A DNA stretch of 64,000 bases, from assembly GCF_009913435.1 (NCBI RefSeq), contig NZ_CP047895.1:2178501-2242500 (forward strand), given 5' to 3'. The translations under genes were made by a program, and so were the position numbers. Below the pieces are notes generated by a model. That model saw only the letters and a program-made list of their open reading frames with translations, did not search any database and was not told where the DNA came from. Numbering within the stretch: position 1 is the first letter of the stretch; every line of letters begins with the position of its first letter. This document shows, one piece after another, positions 52,274-60,024 of the stretch. This DNA comes from Sphingomonas changnyeongensis (GTDB lineage: Bacteria > Pseudomonadota > Alphaproteobacteria > Sphingomonadales > Sphingomonadaceae).

Positions 52274-52894
52274 GGACAGCACGTCGGCCGGATCGGCGCG
52301 GTGCCGGAAATCGCGGTCGACATGAGCGAAACGCACGATGCGGTCACGGCCGATGACGAACGTCGCCGGGATCGGCAGGATGCCGCTCGCCGCGCCGTAA
52401 AGCGCATCCAGATCCATCCCCGCCGCCTGATAACGGGCGATCAGATCGGCCCCGACGAAGAAACCCAGCCCCAGCGACAGCGTCGCGCCGAAATCGACAT
52501 CGCACAGCACCTGCCCCGCCGGGCCAAGCAGCGCCGCCATGTCGGCCGCCCGCCCGCCAAGCTCCGGCGTGACCGCGACCAGCCGCGCTCCCGCTGCATC
52601 GAGCGCAGGTCGCGCACCGCGCCAGCTTTCGATCTCGCCCACGCACCATGGGCACCAGAGCCCGCGATGAAAGCTGAGCACGACCGGCCCCCGGTCCAGC
52701 AGCGACGCCAGCCCCACCAGCCGCCCGCGCGCGTCGGGCAGAGCCAGATCGGGAAAGACATCGCCGACCGCCGGCGCACTTGCCCCGGCATCGAGCGCAG
52801 CAAGCGTTGCCACCAGCCGGTCCGCCGCGCGGTGCCAATAGCCCTCGTCCGCACGCGGTGGCGCGCTCGCACCCTCAAAAGACCCATCCATCAA
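52253..52894 (-). CDS. Peroxiredoxin-like (AhpC/TSA) family protein, copy 2
   Basis: A 213-residue protein related to the one at 43744-44373: GDVFPDLALPDARGRLVGLA, then FHRGLWCPWCVGEIESW with the same CPWC site, then GILPIPATFVIGRDRIVRFA. Both copies lack a signal peptide. It probably reduces peroxides or thiols in the cytoplasm. The 3' end overlaps the metallo-hydrolase gene tail to tail. No sigma-F-like motif is seen upstream. Confidence 0.85.
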   Translation of the reverse strand: MMDGSFEGASAPPRADEGYWHRAADRLVATLAALDAGASAPAVGDVFPDLALPDARGRLVGLASLLDRGPVVLSFHRGLWCPWCVGEIESWRGARPALDAAGARLVAVTPELGGRAADMAALLGPAGQVLCDVDFGATLSLGLGFFVGADLIARYQAAGMDLDALYGAASGILPIPATFVIGRDRIVRFAHVDRDFRHRADPADVLSSIAGRG

Positions 52895-53033
52895 TCGCCG
52901 TTAGCGCAAAACCGCAGCTGACGCGACGTCTGGCCCCGGCGACAATCGATGCGCGGTCGCTGTCACCGCATCGTCGACGACCATAGCCATGCCGATCGCC
53001 AGGACCGAAGGGGTGGACGACGAGGATCATGGT

Positions 53034-53110
<77 letters not shown>

Positions 53111-53360
53111 ACACGGCTTTTCCCTTAGGCGCTGCCCTCTGGCACGGTCAATCGGAGATCACCGGAGCGGCAACAGCGGGCAGCAGATGGCGGCGGCCGG
53201 CAGGGGGAGTCCCCGAATAGTCCCCGACGGGGTTCTGGGGATGTTCCGGGAACGGGGTTGTTTTTTGGAAGCCCGACAGCAGGCACTCAACTACCCCGCC
53301 CAGACCGCCGACGCTGCACCAGATCCAGAGGCGCATCAAAGCAGCCCGTCTGAACCCACC
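53111..53360. other. Gene-free junction between tRNA-Pro and IS5-family element
   Basis: No credible gene. There are several short GGGG/CCCC blocks around 53205-53255 that can pair with each other, but no integrase or attachment core could be recognised. Confidence 0.5.
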
Positions 53361-54168
53361 TAGGGTCGAGACTCGATCAGAGCCAGAATGCGACGGCGGC
53401 AGCGAGGCTTATGGCCGACAGGAAGTTCCTGGCGAGCTTGTCGTAGCGGGTAGCGATGCGGCGGAAGTCGTTGAGGCGGCAGAACATGGCCTCGACGCGC
53501 CAACGGTCCTTGTCGCGTCGTTCGTCATATTGGATCGGGCGCTTGCGGTTGCGCCGTCCGGGGATCACCGGGATCGTGCCCTGCTCGCGCAAGGCAGCCC
53601 GGATGCGGTTGGCATCTTAGCCGCGGTCGGCGATCACCCGCTTCATTCCAGCCGTTTCGCCGATCAGCAGGTCAGCGCCTTTCACATCCGAGGTATTGCC
53701 GGGCGTCAGGACGAGGCGGAGGGGCCGTCCGAGGACATCGACAAGGGCGTGGATCTTCGTCGTCCGGCCGCCACGCGAGATGCCAATGGCATTGGCCCGC
53801 GCCCCCCTTTTGCGCCGTCGGCGGAGCGGTGGGCTTTGATGTAGCTGCTGTCGATCTGACCGGTCTCCGCGATCCAGCCTTCCTCAGTGAGCGCCGCCAA
53901 GATGCGCGTCCAGATGCCCCGGCGGCTCCACCGGTTCCAGCGGTTGTAGACCGTCGTCGAAGGGCCGTGTTCGGGCGGGCAGTCCGCCCAGCGGCCACCG
54001 CACTTCAGCATGTGCACGATGCCCGAGATCACCCGCCGGTCATCGACGCGACGCGCTCCGGGCTGGTTCTTCGGCAAGTGCGGCTCGATCGCAGCCCATG
54101 CTTCATCCGACAGCCAAAACAACGAACGCGACATTTCCAAAGCCTCCTGCCTCAGCGGAGACTCCCTG
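53361..54168. mobile_element. IS5-family (IS427-like group) insertion element, inactive
   Basis: About 0.8 kb with a single transposase region on the minus strand. The ends are approximate: the left side has AGGGTCGAG near 53362 and the right side, read inward, CAGGGAGTCTC near 54168, giving only a loose inverted repeat. The transposase has the two-frame layout of the group plus a nonsense codon. Confidence 0.7.
53377..54140 (-). pseudogene. IS5-family transposase, two-frame, with nonsense mutation
   Basis: The first frame (54140-53706) starts MEMSRSLFWLSDEAWAAIEP and includes the first catalytic Asp in GQIDSSYIKAH. It continues in a second frame after an A4G6 slippery run (minus strand, plus 53802-53811), the usual programmed shift in this group: RANAIGISRGGRTTKIHALV. 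A TAA at 53617-53619 replaces the tyrosine of the DRGYD motif that holds the second catalytic Asp, so translation stops inside the active site. The rest, with the glutamate in RVEAMFCRLNDFRR, follows to 53377. The element should be unable to move by itself. Confidence 0.85.
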
Positions 54169-54170
54169 AA

Positions 54171-54434
54171 TCAATGTGCGCGGCAAGTTTCAAGAGGCTG
54201 ATTGGGTTTTGGCCCTAATGCCGCCTGCCCATCTGTCGGCTCGAAGTTGACATGAACCACGTTGTTGGCACTATCTGGAGAGGACTGGACACCACCCCCA
54301 CCGCCTATCCCATCAAGCGGGCCGGCGAAGCCAGCGCCGCTGACCCAAAACCAACTTCCCCAATAGTCGTGGTATTTTTGCCGAGAACCAGTAACGACAA
54401 TGGTATCGTTATAGTCTTCTGTCTCCGTAGACAC
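54171..54434 (-). CDS. Small protein, probably truncated by the IS5-family insertion
   Basis: An 87-residue frame from GTG 54434. It begins with acidic residues and DTIVVTGSRQKYHDYWGSW, a motif like the VVTGSR box seen near the N-terminus of many sphingomonad proteins, then a Gly-rich stretch GGGGGVQ. The stop falls immediately at the IS boundary (54171), so the native C-terminus has most likely been replaced. No function recognised. Composition is less GC-rich than the chromosome, in line with an acquired island. Confidence 0.5.
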   Translation of the reverse strand: MSTETEDYNDTIVVTGSRQKYHDYWGSWFWVSGAGFAGPLDGIGGGGGVQSSPDSANNVVHVNFEPTDGQAALGPKPNQPLETCRAH

Positions 54435-54673
54435 GCTTGATGCCCTTTCTGACTATCTCGCAATATTACATATTTCAGCGCCGTCGAAGCTATAGGAGTA
54501 ACGGAGCATCAAAACGGTCCGAGATTTGTTTTTCATTTCGGAAAGCAGAGAGAGTCCTGCGACAGAATAGTGATGCGATGGAAAAATCGATAGTTTCGAA
54601 AATGGAACATCGCTCTGGGCGATCATTTTTGGCCTTGTTTTAGATCCATCTTTGCAGACGGCGAACGAAGCAA
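54435..54673. other. AT-rich gap without a confident gene
   Basis: Clearly lower GC than the surroundings. Open frames of 60-85 codons exist on both strands (for example 54453-54707 minus, starting MGLWRYRKSS), but none has a family resemblance or a convincing ribosome-binding site, so I do not call one. Confidence 0.4.
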
Positions 54674-55192
54674 TCAAAGAAGACTTTCTGTAACGCCAGA
54701 GGCCCACGTAAAACGTATCGTGGTCGGTCCTAGGGGGGAAGGTACGGGAATGGCCATTACGAACTTCGCGGCGTTACCCGGCAGCCTCATGTCCTCTCGT
54801 GTCCATGCACCCTTGAAAACAGAACCGACTTTTGCTGGGACAACGCCTTGAGTTGTATAACCGACCGCCACCTGGCCCCTGAACTCGTAGATGCTTCCGT
54901 TGACCTCGGAGAGATCGTCAACACAGGATCCAGTCACTTTCGATATCGAAGTAATAGCCAGATCGACGCCTGGCTGTATCCGGATTGCAGTGGGATTCTT
55001 GGGTAGGTCCGTTACAACAAGATCACCAGCGACTTCGGCGGGCGTATCGCATTCTGGACGTACAGAGATTTTCGCACCCTCTCCTGCTTCTTGGTCCTTC
55101 ACGGCGGCGATCATAGGGTAAACACCAGAGCTAGTCGCGATAAGAAAGATGCTGCCTAAGCTCAACAGACGGATTGGGGCGCGTTTTCGCAT
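54674..55192 (-). CDS. Hypothetical exported protein
   Basis: A 172-residue protein. The N-terminus RKRAPIRLLSLGSIFLIATS is a signal peptide or membrane anchor. The rest is beta-rich and polar with two cysteines (PECDTPAEVAGD and TGSCVDDLSE) that could form a disulfide. I do not recognise a family. Codon use and GC are unlike the chromosome, so the gene was probably acquired with the island. It lies between the IS5-family and IS3-family elements. Confidence 0.65.
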   Translation of the reverse strand: MRKRAPIRLLSLGSIFLIATSSGVYPMIAAVKDQEAGEGAKISVRPECDTPAEVAGDLVVTDLPKNPTAIRIQPGVDLAITSISKVTGSCVDDLSEVNGSIYEFRGQVAVGYTTQGVVPAKVGSVFKGAWTREDMRLPGNAAKFVMAIPVPSPLGPTTIRFTWASGVTESLL

Positions 55193-55366
55193 CGACGACC
55201 TCCTGCAGATACGCGTAAGTCGTATCGGATGCCCGTTGCTGTGGCTATGAGTCCGTTTGAGAATGTTCAGGGATGTACGATCCGTCGCAGCATGTCCGTC
55301 GTCAGGACATTCGGCACAGATCGCGGCGTAAATTAGCGGAGTGCGGGCGTCGTCTGGGGATTGATG

Positions 55367-56347
55367 TTAGGCGGCGAGCTTGCGGTGCTGCAAGCGCCGA
55401 TGGTCGATGGTCTGTCGCTTGATCCTTTCGCGCTGTTTGATGATGGCTGGAGCCCTGCCGCAGTAGGCGTCGGCGGGCGTCACGTTGTTCAGGCTCTCGT
55501 GGTAACGCTGGTGGTTGTAGTGCTCGACGAAGGCCTCGATCTGGGCCTCAAGGTCGCCGGGCAGGAAGTAGTTTTCCAGCAGGATGCGGTTCTTCAGTGT
55601 CTGGTGCCAGCGCTCGATCTTGCCCTGGGTCTGGGGATGACACGGGGCGCCGCGGACGTGGCTCATCTTCCGGGCCTCGATGTATTCCGCCAGTTCGCCA
55701 GCAATGTAGCTGGGGCCGTTATCGCTGAGCAGCCGGGGTTTATGCAGCACCGTGGCGCTGTCGCAGCCCGAGGCCTTGAGGGCGAGGTCCAGCGTGTCGG
55801 TGACGTCCTCGGCTCGCATGTTGGTGCACAGCTTCCAGGCGATGATGTAGCGCGAGAAGTCGTCGAGCACGGTCGACAGGTACATCCAGCCCCACCCGAT
55901 GATCTTGAAGTAGGTGAAGTCAGTCTGCCACATCTCGTTCGGGCGGGTGGTCTTGGTGTGGAACTGGTCGGCCGCCTTGATCACGACATAGGCCGGGCTG
56001 GTGATCAGGTCGTGGGCCTTGAGCAGCCGGTAAACCGTGGCTTCCGATACGAAGTAGCGCTGCTCGTCGGTGAAGCGCACGGCCAGCTCTCGGGGGCTCA
56101 GCTCAGACTGTTCCAGCGCCAGCTCGATGATCTGGTCGTGGATGTTGGCCGGGATGCGGTTCCACACCCGGCTCGGCGCCGATGGCCGATCTTCCAACGC
56201 CTCCGGCCCGCCTTCAAGGTAACGGTCATACCAGCGATAGAACGTCCGGCGGGGGATGCCGAGCTGCTCCAGCGTGCGCTTGGCAGGCAGGTGTGACTGC
56301 TCGACGATCCTGATGATCTCGAGCTTCTCGGATGCGGGATACCTCAT
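55367..56347 (-). CDS. IS3-family transposase OrfB (DDE integrase core)
   Basis: 326 residues with an N-terminal HTH (KRTLEQLGIPRRTFYRWYDR) and an rve integrase domain. The catalytic triad is seen in MWQTDFTYFK, LLSDNGPSYIAGE and TQGKIERWHQTLKNR. The start overlaps the orfA stop (ATGA). The frame is intact, so the transposase is probably functional. Confidence 0.92.
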   Translation of the reverse strand: MRYPASEKLEIIRIVEQSHLPAKRTLEQLGIPRRTFYRWYDRYLEGGPEALEDRPSAPSRVWNRIPANIHDQIIELALEQSELSPRELAVRFTDEQRYFVSEATVYRLLKAHDLITSPAYVVIKAADQFHTKTTRPNEMWQTDFTYFKIIGWGWMYLSTVLDDFSRYIIAWKLCTNMRAEDVTDTLDLALKASGCDSATVLHKPRLLSDNGPSYIAGELAEYIEARKMSHVRGAPCHPQTQGKIERWHQTLKNRILLENYFLPGDLEAQIEAFVEHYNHQRYHESLNNVTPADAYCGRAPAIIKQRERIKRQTIDHRRLQHRKLAA

Positions 56348-56730
56348 TCGTCGTCGCCCCCATCCGCGACGATGCTTTTTTTGAGCAACCGGTTTTCCAG
56401 CATCAGATCGGCCACGCATTCCTTCAGCGCACGGGCTTCGCGACGCAGGTCCTGCACCTCGCCGGTGGTCGCGGCACGGGCAGTGTCGCCCGCAAGGCGG
56501 CGCTTGCCCGCTTCCATGAACTCCTTCGACCAGGTGTAGTACAGGCTCTGGGCGATCCCTTCCTTGCGGCACAGCTCGGCGATGCTGTCGTCACCGCGCA
56601 GGCCTTCCAGCACGATCCGGATCTTGTCCTCGGCCGAGAAGTGGCGTCGGGTCTGTCGCCGGATGTCCTTCACCACCCGCTCCGCAGGGGCCTTCACCGG
56701 CGATTTTGCATTGGAGGATCTGGGCTTCAT
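56344..56730 (-). CDS. IS3-family transposase OrfA (HTH_8 domain)
   Basis: 128 residues. The helix-turn-helix reads SIAELCRKEGIAQSLYYTWS, followed by a leucine-rich coiled coil (RREARALKECVADLMLENRL) used for multimerisation in IS3 elements. Coupled to orfB by an ATGA overlap. Confidence 0.9.
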   Translation of the reverse strand: MKPRSSNAKSPVKAPAERVVKDIRRQTRRHFSAEDKIRIVLEGLRGDDSIAELCRKEGIAQSLYYTWSKEFMEAGKRRLAGDTARAATTGEVQDLRREARALKECVADLMLENRLLKKSIVADGGDDE

Positions 56731-56815
56731 CTTCGTTCCTTCGTCACTGCGACGAAGCCCAGATCCTCCTTAAATCACAACCTCAAATCTGTGCCATTGG
56801 CGCTGACGGCGGACA

Positions 56816-56879
56816 CGCCAAAGTCCTTCTGGCCGAGCTCCTCGACCTCTTCCGTCTTCTGCTTTCGGGCACGTCCCAT
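56816..56879 (-). CDS. Prophage small gene, cut by the IS3 element
   Basis: ATG 56879 follows AAGGAG and a 2-bp gap after the preceding stop. 21 codons remain (MGRARKQKTEEVEELGQKDF and one more) before the frame enters the IS at 56815. Function unknown. Confidence 0.5.
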
Positions 56880-57215
56880 GGTCACGCTCCTTCGGGGTTG
56901 ATCGTTGGCAGGCCGAGCTCGGCCCGGATCAGGTTCATCTTGGCGATGATCGGTGCCCGCTTCCGGCGTTCGCGCTGCTTCGCGCGGTGGCTCCTCAGGT
57001 CGTGCGCCATCTCCGACCTGAGCTGATCGTGTGTCGTCACGGCTGATCTCCAGCAGTTCGAAGGCTTCGGGAGATGGCGGGCAGCGCGCGTCGTCGGCGT
57101 CGACGAGGTTCGCTTCGCCTAGTGAGATGCCGGCGCGCATGGCGGCCTCGATCTGCGAAGCACCGTCGCGGCGCAGGCGCCGGTAACGGCGCAACTGGGC
57201 TGAACCGCCGCTCAC
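56816..57215 (-). CDS. Prophage hypothetical protein, 3' limit uncertain
   Basis: GTG 57215 overlaps the methyltransferase stop (GTGA), supporting a real start: MSGGSAQLRRYRRLRRDGAS, then IEAAMRAGISLGEANL and DADDARCPPSPEAFELLEIS. That first 55-60 residue part looks genuine. The frame then stays open, overlapping the 52-residue gene in another frame, and runs into the IS. The true end is probably near 57040, which would need a frame change that I cannot confirm. Confidence 0.35.
56882..57040 (-). CDS. Prophage hypothetical protein, 52 aa
   Basis: GTG start at 57040. The product is highly basic (LRSHRAKQRERRKRAP) and ends LIRAELGLPTINPEGA. No family recognised. It ends 2 bp before the next small gene, fitting the compact leftward operon. 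Confidence 0.5.
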   Translation of the reverse strand: MTTHDQLRSEMAHDLRSHRAKQRERRKRAPIIAKMNLIRAELGLPTINPEGA

Positions 57216-57859
57216 GCCGCCAAATCCTGATTCTGGTAGTCGGTCGCGCGCTCGAGGTGCCGGCGGCACGGCGCTATCCAGTCGAGGCGCGTCCCGGACT
57301 TGCCATGCTGCCAGACCAGCCAGGCATAGGAAGTCGCCGTCGATCCGTTGGCCGAAAGCTTGCCCTTGTGCATGACGACGCGCTCGGTGAACTGCAGCGC
57401 CCACGACGGCCGCCGGATCGAGAACAGGCGCTCGAAGCGCCCTACCCCTTCAAGGAAAGAGGTGCGCAGGATCATCGCGACGCCCATGCGGCTGGTCTCG
57501 AGAGCGCGTGCGATGAACTGCTCAGCAAGCCGGAAAGGCGGGTTGGTGATGGTCCAATCGGTCAGATCGAGCTGATCGGCTGGCCCGAACAGATAATCCG
57601 CCACGGGAAAGCCGACGCCATAGTCATGGACATCGCTGGCGCGCACCTCGGCGAAATACTCGGCGAGCGGCCTGACCATGTGGCCGCGGTTGGCCGCCGG
57701 CTCGCGCACGGTCTGCGCGTCGAGTGAGATATCCATGTCCAAGCCAAGCAGCCATTCACAAAGGGCGCGCGTCGCCCAGGGCGGCGTCGGGAAATCCTCA
57801 AGCGAGTCATGCGCCTCGACACGACGCTGCATCACGGCGGTGGAGCGGTTCTGGCTCAT
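57212..57859 (-). CDS. Phage-type SAM-dependent DNA methyltransferase
   Basis: A 215-residue protein. DFPTPPWATRALCEWL, the AdoMet-site stretch REPAANRGHMVRPLAEYF and the catalytic motif TNPPFRLAEQFIARAL (NPPF) point to an N6-adenine or N4-cytosine methyltransferase of the short phage type, with no target-recognition domain. No partner endonuclease is nearby, so it is likely an orphan enzyme that protects or marks phage DNA. Overlaps the small gene upstream (ATGA). Confidence 0.85.
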   Translation of the reverse strand: MSQNRSTAVMQRRVEAHDSLEDFPTPPWATRALCEWLLGLDMDISLDAQTVREPAANRGHMVRPLAEYFAEVRASDVHDYGVGFPVADYLFGPADQLDLTDWTITNPPFRLAEQFIARALETSRMGVAMILRTSFLEGVGRFERLFSIRRPSWALQFTERVVMHKGKLSANGSTATSYAWLVWQHGKSGTRLDWIAPCRRHLERATDYQNQDLAA

Positions 57860-58011
57860 CGGCCGCTCCCGAGCTTGGCGTTGATCTCGTTCCAGCCCTT
57901 GGCCCAGGCGCGATAGGCCGTGCTGCCGATTGGATACGGGTTCGCGGTGGAAGGCTGGCCGTCAAAGCGAGCGCGCGAGCCAGCACCGAACGCGGGATGG
58001 TTGGCCGCCAT
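57856..58011 (-). CDS. Prophage small protein, Rmf/CrpP-like
   Basis: 51 residues. NPYPIGSTAYRAWAKGWNEI resembles the short ribosome-modulation-factor/CrpP-like proteins common in phages. It overlaps both neighbours (TGATG with the upstream gene, ATGA with the methyltransferase), which supports it as a real gene despite the length. Confidence 0.6.
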   Translation of the reverse strand: MAANHPAFGAGSRARFDGQPSTANPYPIGSTAYRAWAKGWNEINAKLGSGR

Positions 58012-58487
58012 CAGCCGGCATCCGCCATGCTGGAGAGCGGCAGAACGGCAGCGATGATCTTGTCGGCCGCGGCGCGGGTGATCGGTCGTTCGACATGGTC
58101 GATGCGCCCGTCCGCAGCCGCCTGAGCGATGGGCGCGGTGTGCTCGATCAGCTGGGCAACAATCACGCCGGGCGAGATTTCGTCGGGCTCATCAAGCGGC
58201 GTGGCGCCGCCATAACCGATCAGCGCCAGGATCGAGTTCACGGCCTTGCCGCCCAGGACAACTGCAATCGAAAGAGCACTCGACAGAGGCGTCTCGCGGA
58301 TCTCTGCCGGATCGTTCGCCATATAGGACCGGATGGCGCGCAGCTTCAGGCCGGACAGATGAGCGACCTGCTCGGCCGTAAACTTGCGCTCGATCAGGAT
58401 CGCGGTCTGCAGAAGCGCGCGCACCGTCTCGGTCACGCGATCGCGCGAGACGATTGGCGACCCTTCCGCTGCACAATGGTCAGACAC
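58011..58487 (-). CDS. Prophage hypothetical protein, 158 aa
   Basis: Residues about 30-70 (FTAEQVAHLSGLKLRAIRSY) look like a helix-turn-helix, so it may bind DNA as a replication or regulatory protein. The C-terminal half is helical and alanine-rich. The frame has no other recognisable domain. Leftward operon, coupled to the next gene by TGATG. A structured gap lies upstream. Confidence 0.6.
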   Translation of the reverse strand: MSDHCAAEGSPIVSRDRVTETVRALLQTAILIERKFTAEQVAHLSGLKLRAIRSYMANDPAEIRETPLSSALSIAVVLGGKAVNSILALIGYGGATPLDEPDEISPGVIVAQLIEHTAPIAQAAADGRIDHVERPITRAAADKIIAAVLPLSSMADAG

Positions 58488-58518
58488 GGGCTACTCCGGC
58501 GACATGGGGGAAAGACGG

Positions 58519-58598
58519 AAAAACGTGTGCTGCGCCGAGCACGGGGGTGGGGCATTGCCCGACGCAGCACACAGGTGCCGCACGCCTACGCCGTGCGG
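58519..58598 (-). ncRNA. Two consecutive hairpins, possible terminator or small RNA
   Basis: Read on the minus strand, first a 7-bp hairpin (arms 58598-58592 and 58584-58578). Then a perfect 10-bp stem (58572-58563 with 58534-58525) encloses a 28-nt loop and is followed by GTTTTT (58524-58519). It lies between phage genes at 58643 and 58487. It could be a rho-independent terminator/attenuator of the leftward operon or a small regulatory RNA. Confidence 0.5.
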
Positions 58599-58642
58599 TG
58601 TCAGCGGGAGTGCCGACGGGGAAACAGAGGATCCGGGCGGGC

Positions 58643-58762
58643 TCATGCGGCCGACTTGGCTCTGCTGCAGTCGGCGCCACTCGCGTCGGCGCACCGCCGC
58701 ATCATTGCGGCCAGTTCCTCCCGCACGATCCGGCGGATGTCATGCTCGGTCGGCTGGGTCAT
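58643..58762 (-). CDS. Prophage small protein, 39 aa
   Basis: Starts MTQPTEHDIRRIVREELAAM, with an amphipathic helix and two cysteines near the end. The ATG overlaps the stop of the Cro-like gene. No family recognised; the call rests on coupling and codon use. Confidence 0.5.
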   Translation of the reverse strand: MTQPTEHDIRRIVREELAAMMRRCADASGADCSRAKSAA

Positions 58763-58992
58763 ACTGCGGCCTTGCGACGCGCGCGGGGGCGCTTCGGAAC
58801 CCAAGGCTCATGGTTCGGGTAGGTCGCCATGAAGCGACGGATTGCCTGCTCTGTTTCCGGCCAAACGCGGCGCTTTTCTTCGCGCAGCTGCCGCACGAGA
58901 TGGCGGTCGCCACGCGCCTGTTCGCCGAAACGCGTCGGCGACATGTCGTGAGCTGTCAGGAAAGCTTCGATGTCAACGAGGAGCGTGCTCAT
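58759..58992 (-). CDS. Cro-like phage regulator, 77 aa
   Basis: A short protein whose helix-turn-helix region is FLTAHDMSPTRFGEQARGDR followed by HLVRQLREEKRRVWPETEQA. First gene of the leftward operon and divergent from the S24 repressor, the usual position of cro. The promoter TTGACG-N18-TATAAC ends about 7 bp before the ATG, so the message is nearly leaderless. The operator at 59007-59024 fills the promoter spacer. Confidence 0.72.
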   Translation of the reverse strand: MSTLLVDIEAFLTAHDMSPTRFGEQARGDRHLVRQLREEKRRVWPETEQAIRRFMATYPNHEPWVPKRPRARRKAAV

Positions 58993-58999
58993 GCAGCCC

Positions 59000-59029
59000 G
59001 TTATAAGGTGTGATACTGCACACCGTCAA
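59000..59029 (-). promoter_or_regulatory. Leftward prophage promoter overlapping the operator
   Basis: Minus strand: -35 TTGACG (59029-59024), 18-bp spacer, -10 TATAAC (59005-59000). The spacer is occupied almost entirely by the palindromic operator, so repressor binding would block RNA polymerase. Confidence 0.65.
59007..59024. promoter_or_regulatory. Repressor operator O1
   Basis: GGTGTG-ATACTG-CACACC, a perfect 6-bp inverted repeat. The same palindrome with variations occurs at 60000-60017 and 60032-60049. A weaker relative (GGG ... CCC around TGATATTG) lies at 59031-59044. Confidence 0.78.
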
Positions 59030-59083
59030 CGGGTGATATTGCCCGACTGCCGATCGCTCGCGGCGACATGCGATACCCGCGGC

Positions 59084-59692
59084 ATGGCCGACGGGTTCGA
59101 CATGGACGCGGTGCGCGCAGTCTTGAAAGACCTCATGGACAAGCGCGACATCAAGCGAAAGCCGCTCGCCAAGCAGGCGGGCTTAGGTGAAACGGCTATC
59201 CGCGATCTGTTTGATGAAAAGCGGCACGATGTCCGCGTCGGCACCCTTGTGAAGCTTGCCGAGTTCTTTGACGTCAGCTTAGACCATATAGCTGGGCGCG
59301 ATCCTGTGCCACTGCTCGGTAAGATCGGGGCGGGCGGAGCAATTTTGTTCGAAGAAACTGACGAGCCTGAGTGCGTCCCGCGCCCGCCGCTCGCGGCTGG
59401 CCGGCTTATGGCGCTCGAAGTAAGCGGCGACTCTATGCTGCCTAAATACGAGGCGGGAGACGTCATCTATGTCCGCCGTGATCATGATGGCGTGCTGCCG
59501 GAATACCTCGGCGAGTATTGCGCGGTCTGCACCGCCGATGGCGGGACGTTTCTGAAGATCCTTGCGCCTGGAACCATGCCGGGCCGCTACACCCTGCGAT
59601 CCTTGAACGCCGCTGACATGATGGATGTGGAGGTCATATGGGCTACGCCAGTGCTCTGGGTTATGCCGCGACGCTCGCGGCCTCGGCCGTAA
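59084..59692 (+). CDS. S24-family (CI/LexA-like) phage repressor
   Basis: A 202-residue repressor. N-terminal HTH (KRKPLAKQAGLGETAIRDLF), then a self-cleavage region LGKIGAGGAILF with the Ala-Gly pair, then the S24 serine protease domain with catalytic Ser in EVSGDSMLPKYEAGD and Lys in GGTFLKILAPG. DNA damage should trigger RecA-assisted self-cleavage and prophage induction. ATG 59084 keeps the HTH intact; the frame upstream runs through the operator region and is not coding. It overlaps the Rap1a-like gene by 55 bp. Confidence 0.88.
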   Translation: MADGFDMDAVRAVLKDLMDKRDIKRKPLAKQAGLGETAIRDLFDEKRHDVRVGTLVKLAEFFDVSLDHIAGRDPVPLLGKIGAGGAILFEETDEPECVPRPPLAAGRLMALEVSGDSMLPKYEAGDVIYVRRDHDGVLPEYLGEYCAVCTADGGTFLKILAPGTMPGRYTLRSLNAADMMDVEVIWATPVLWVMPRRSRPRP

Positions 59693-60000
59693 TCCAAGAG
59701 GAGCTCCCGTCCACCCCGGTCCGGGACGCCTCTGAACTCTACGAAAATTGCACCGCCAAAGAGCTGGACCGCGGCATGCAGTGCTACGCCTTTATCGGCG
59801 GGGTCATCGACGGCTATTACCTCGGGAGCGGCTTAGCGGAAGCTCCGCTGGTCTTTTGCATGCCGGATCAAACGACAATGCGCGAAAGCCGCAAAGTCGT
59901 CGTCGACTTTATGAAGCGCCGCCCAGACGCCTTGAACCGTCAGGCTGCGGTGGTTGTTTTGACCGCCTTGAAAGAGGGATACCCCTGCGCCAAAAAATAA
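59638..60000 (+). CDS. Rap1a/Tai-like immunity-type protein
   Basis: A 120-residue protein. Residues 1-20 (MGYASALGYAATLAASAVIQ) look like a signal peptide. The mature part has SELYENCTAKELDRGMQCYA, LVFCMPDQTTM and GYPCAKK, the four-cysteine pattern of the Rap1a/Tai domain, named for periplasmic immunity proteins against T6SS amidase effectors. In prophages such genes sit next to the repressor and may act in lysogenic conversion or exclusion. The start lies inside the repressor gene. Confidence 0.72.
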   Translation: MGYASALGYAATLAASAVIQEELPSTPVRDASELYENCTAKELDRGMQCYAFIGGVIDGYYLGSGLAEAPLVFCMPDQTTMRESRKVVVDFMKRRPDALNRQAAVVVLTALKEGYPCAKK

Positions 60001-60017
60001 GTGTGAGATAGCACACC
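60000..60017. promoter_or_regulatory. Repressor operator O2
   Basis: AGTGTG-AGATAG-CACACC, matching O1 in both half-sites apart from the first base. It begins on the last base of the Rap1a-like stop codon. Confidence 0.75.
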
Positions 60018-60024
60018 TTCCCGC

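Larger units (their letters stand above)
55293..56815. mobile_element. IS3-family insertion sequence, about 1.5 kb
   Basis: The ends are supported by imperfect inverted repeats: from 55293 inward TGTCCGTCGTCAG and GGCACAGAT; from 56815 inward TGTCCGCCGTCAG and GGCACAGAT. Inside are orfA and orfB on the minus strand. I see no target-site duplication: the bases flanking the two ends differ. The element cuts the prophage gene at 56816-56879. Confidence 0.88.

Noticed and set aside
54437..54643. 68-codon plus-strand frame in the AT-rich island
   Set aside because: No ribosome-binding site, no family and opposed by another frame of similar quality; not enough support.
57074..57727. 217-codon plus-strand frame over the methyltransferase
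   Set aside because: A shadow of the minus-strand methyltransferase, which has clear NPPF and AdoMet motifs.
58480..58694. Open frames of about 66 codons on the minus strand
   Set aside because: They run across the hairpin region and the start of a better supported 39-residue gene; composition is not coding-like.
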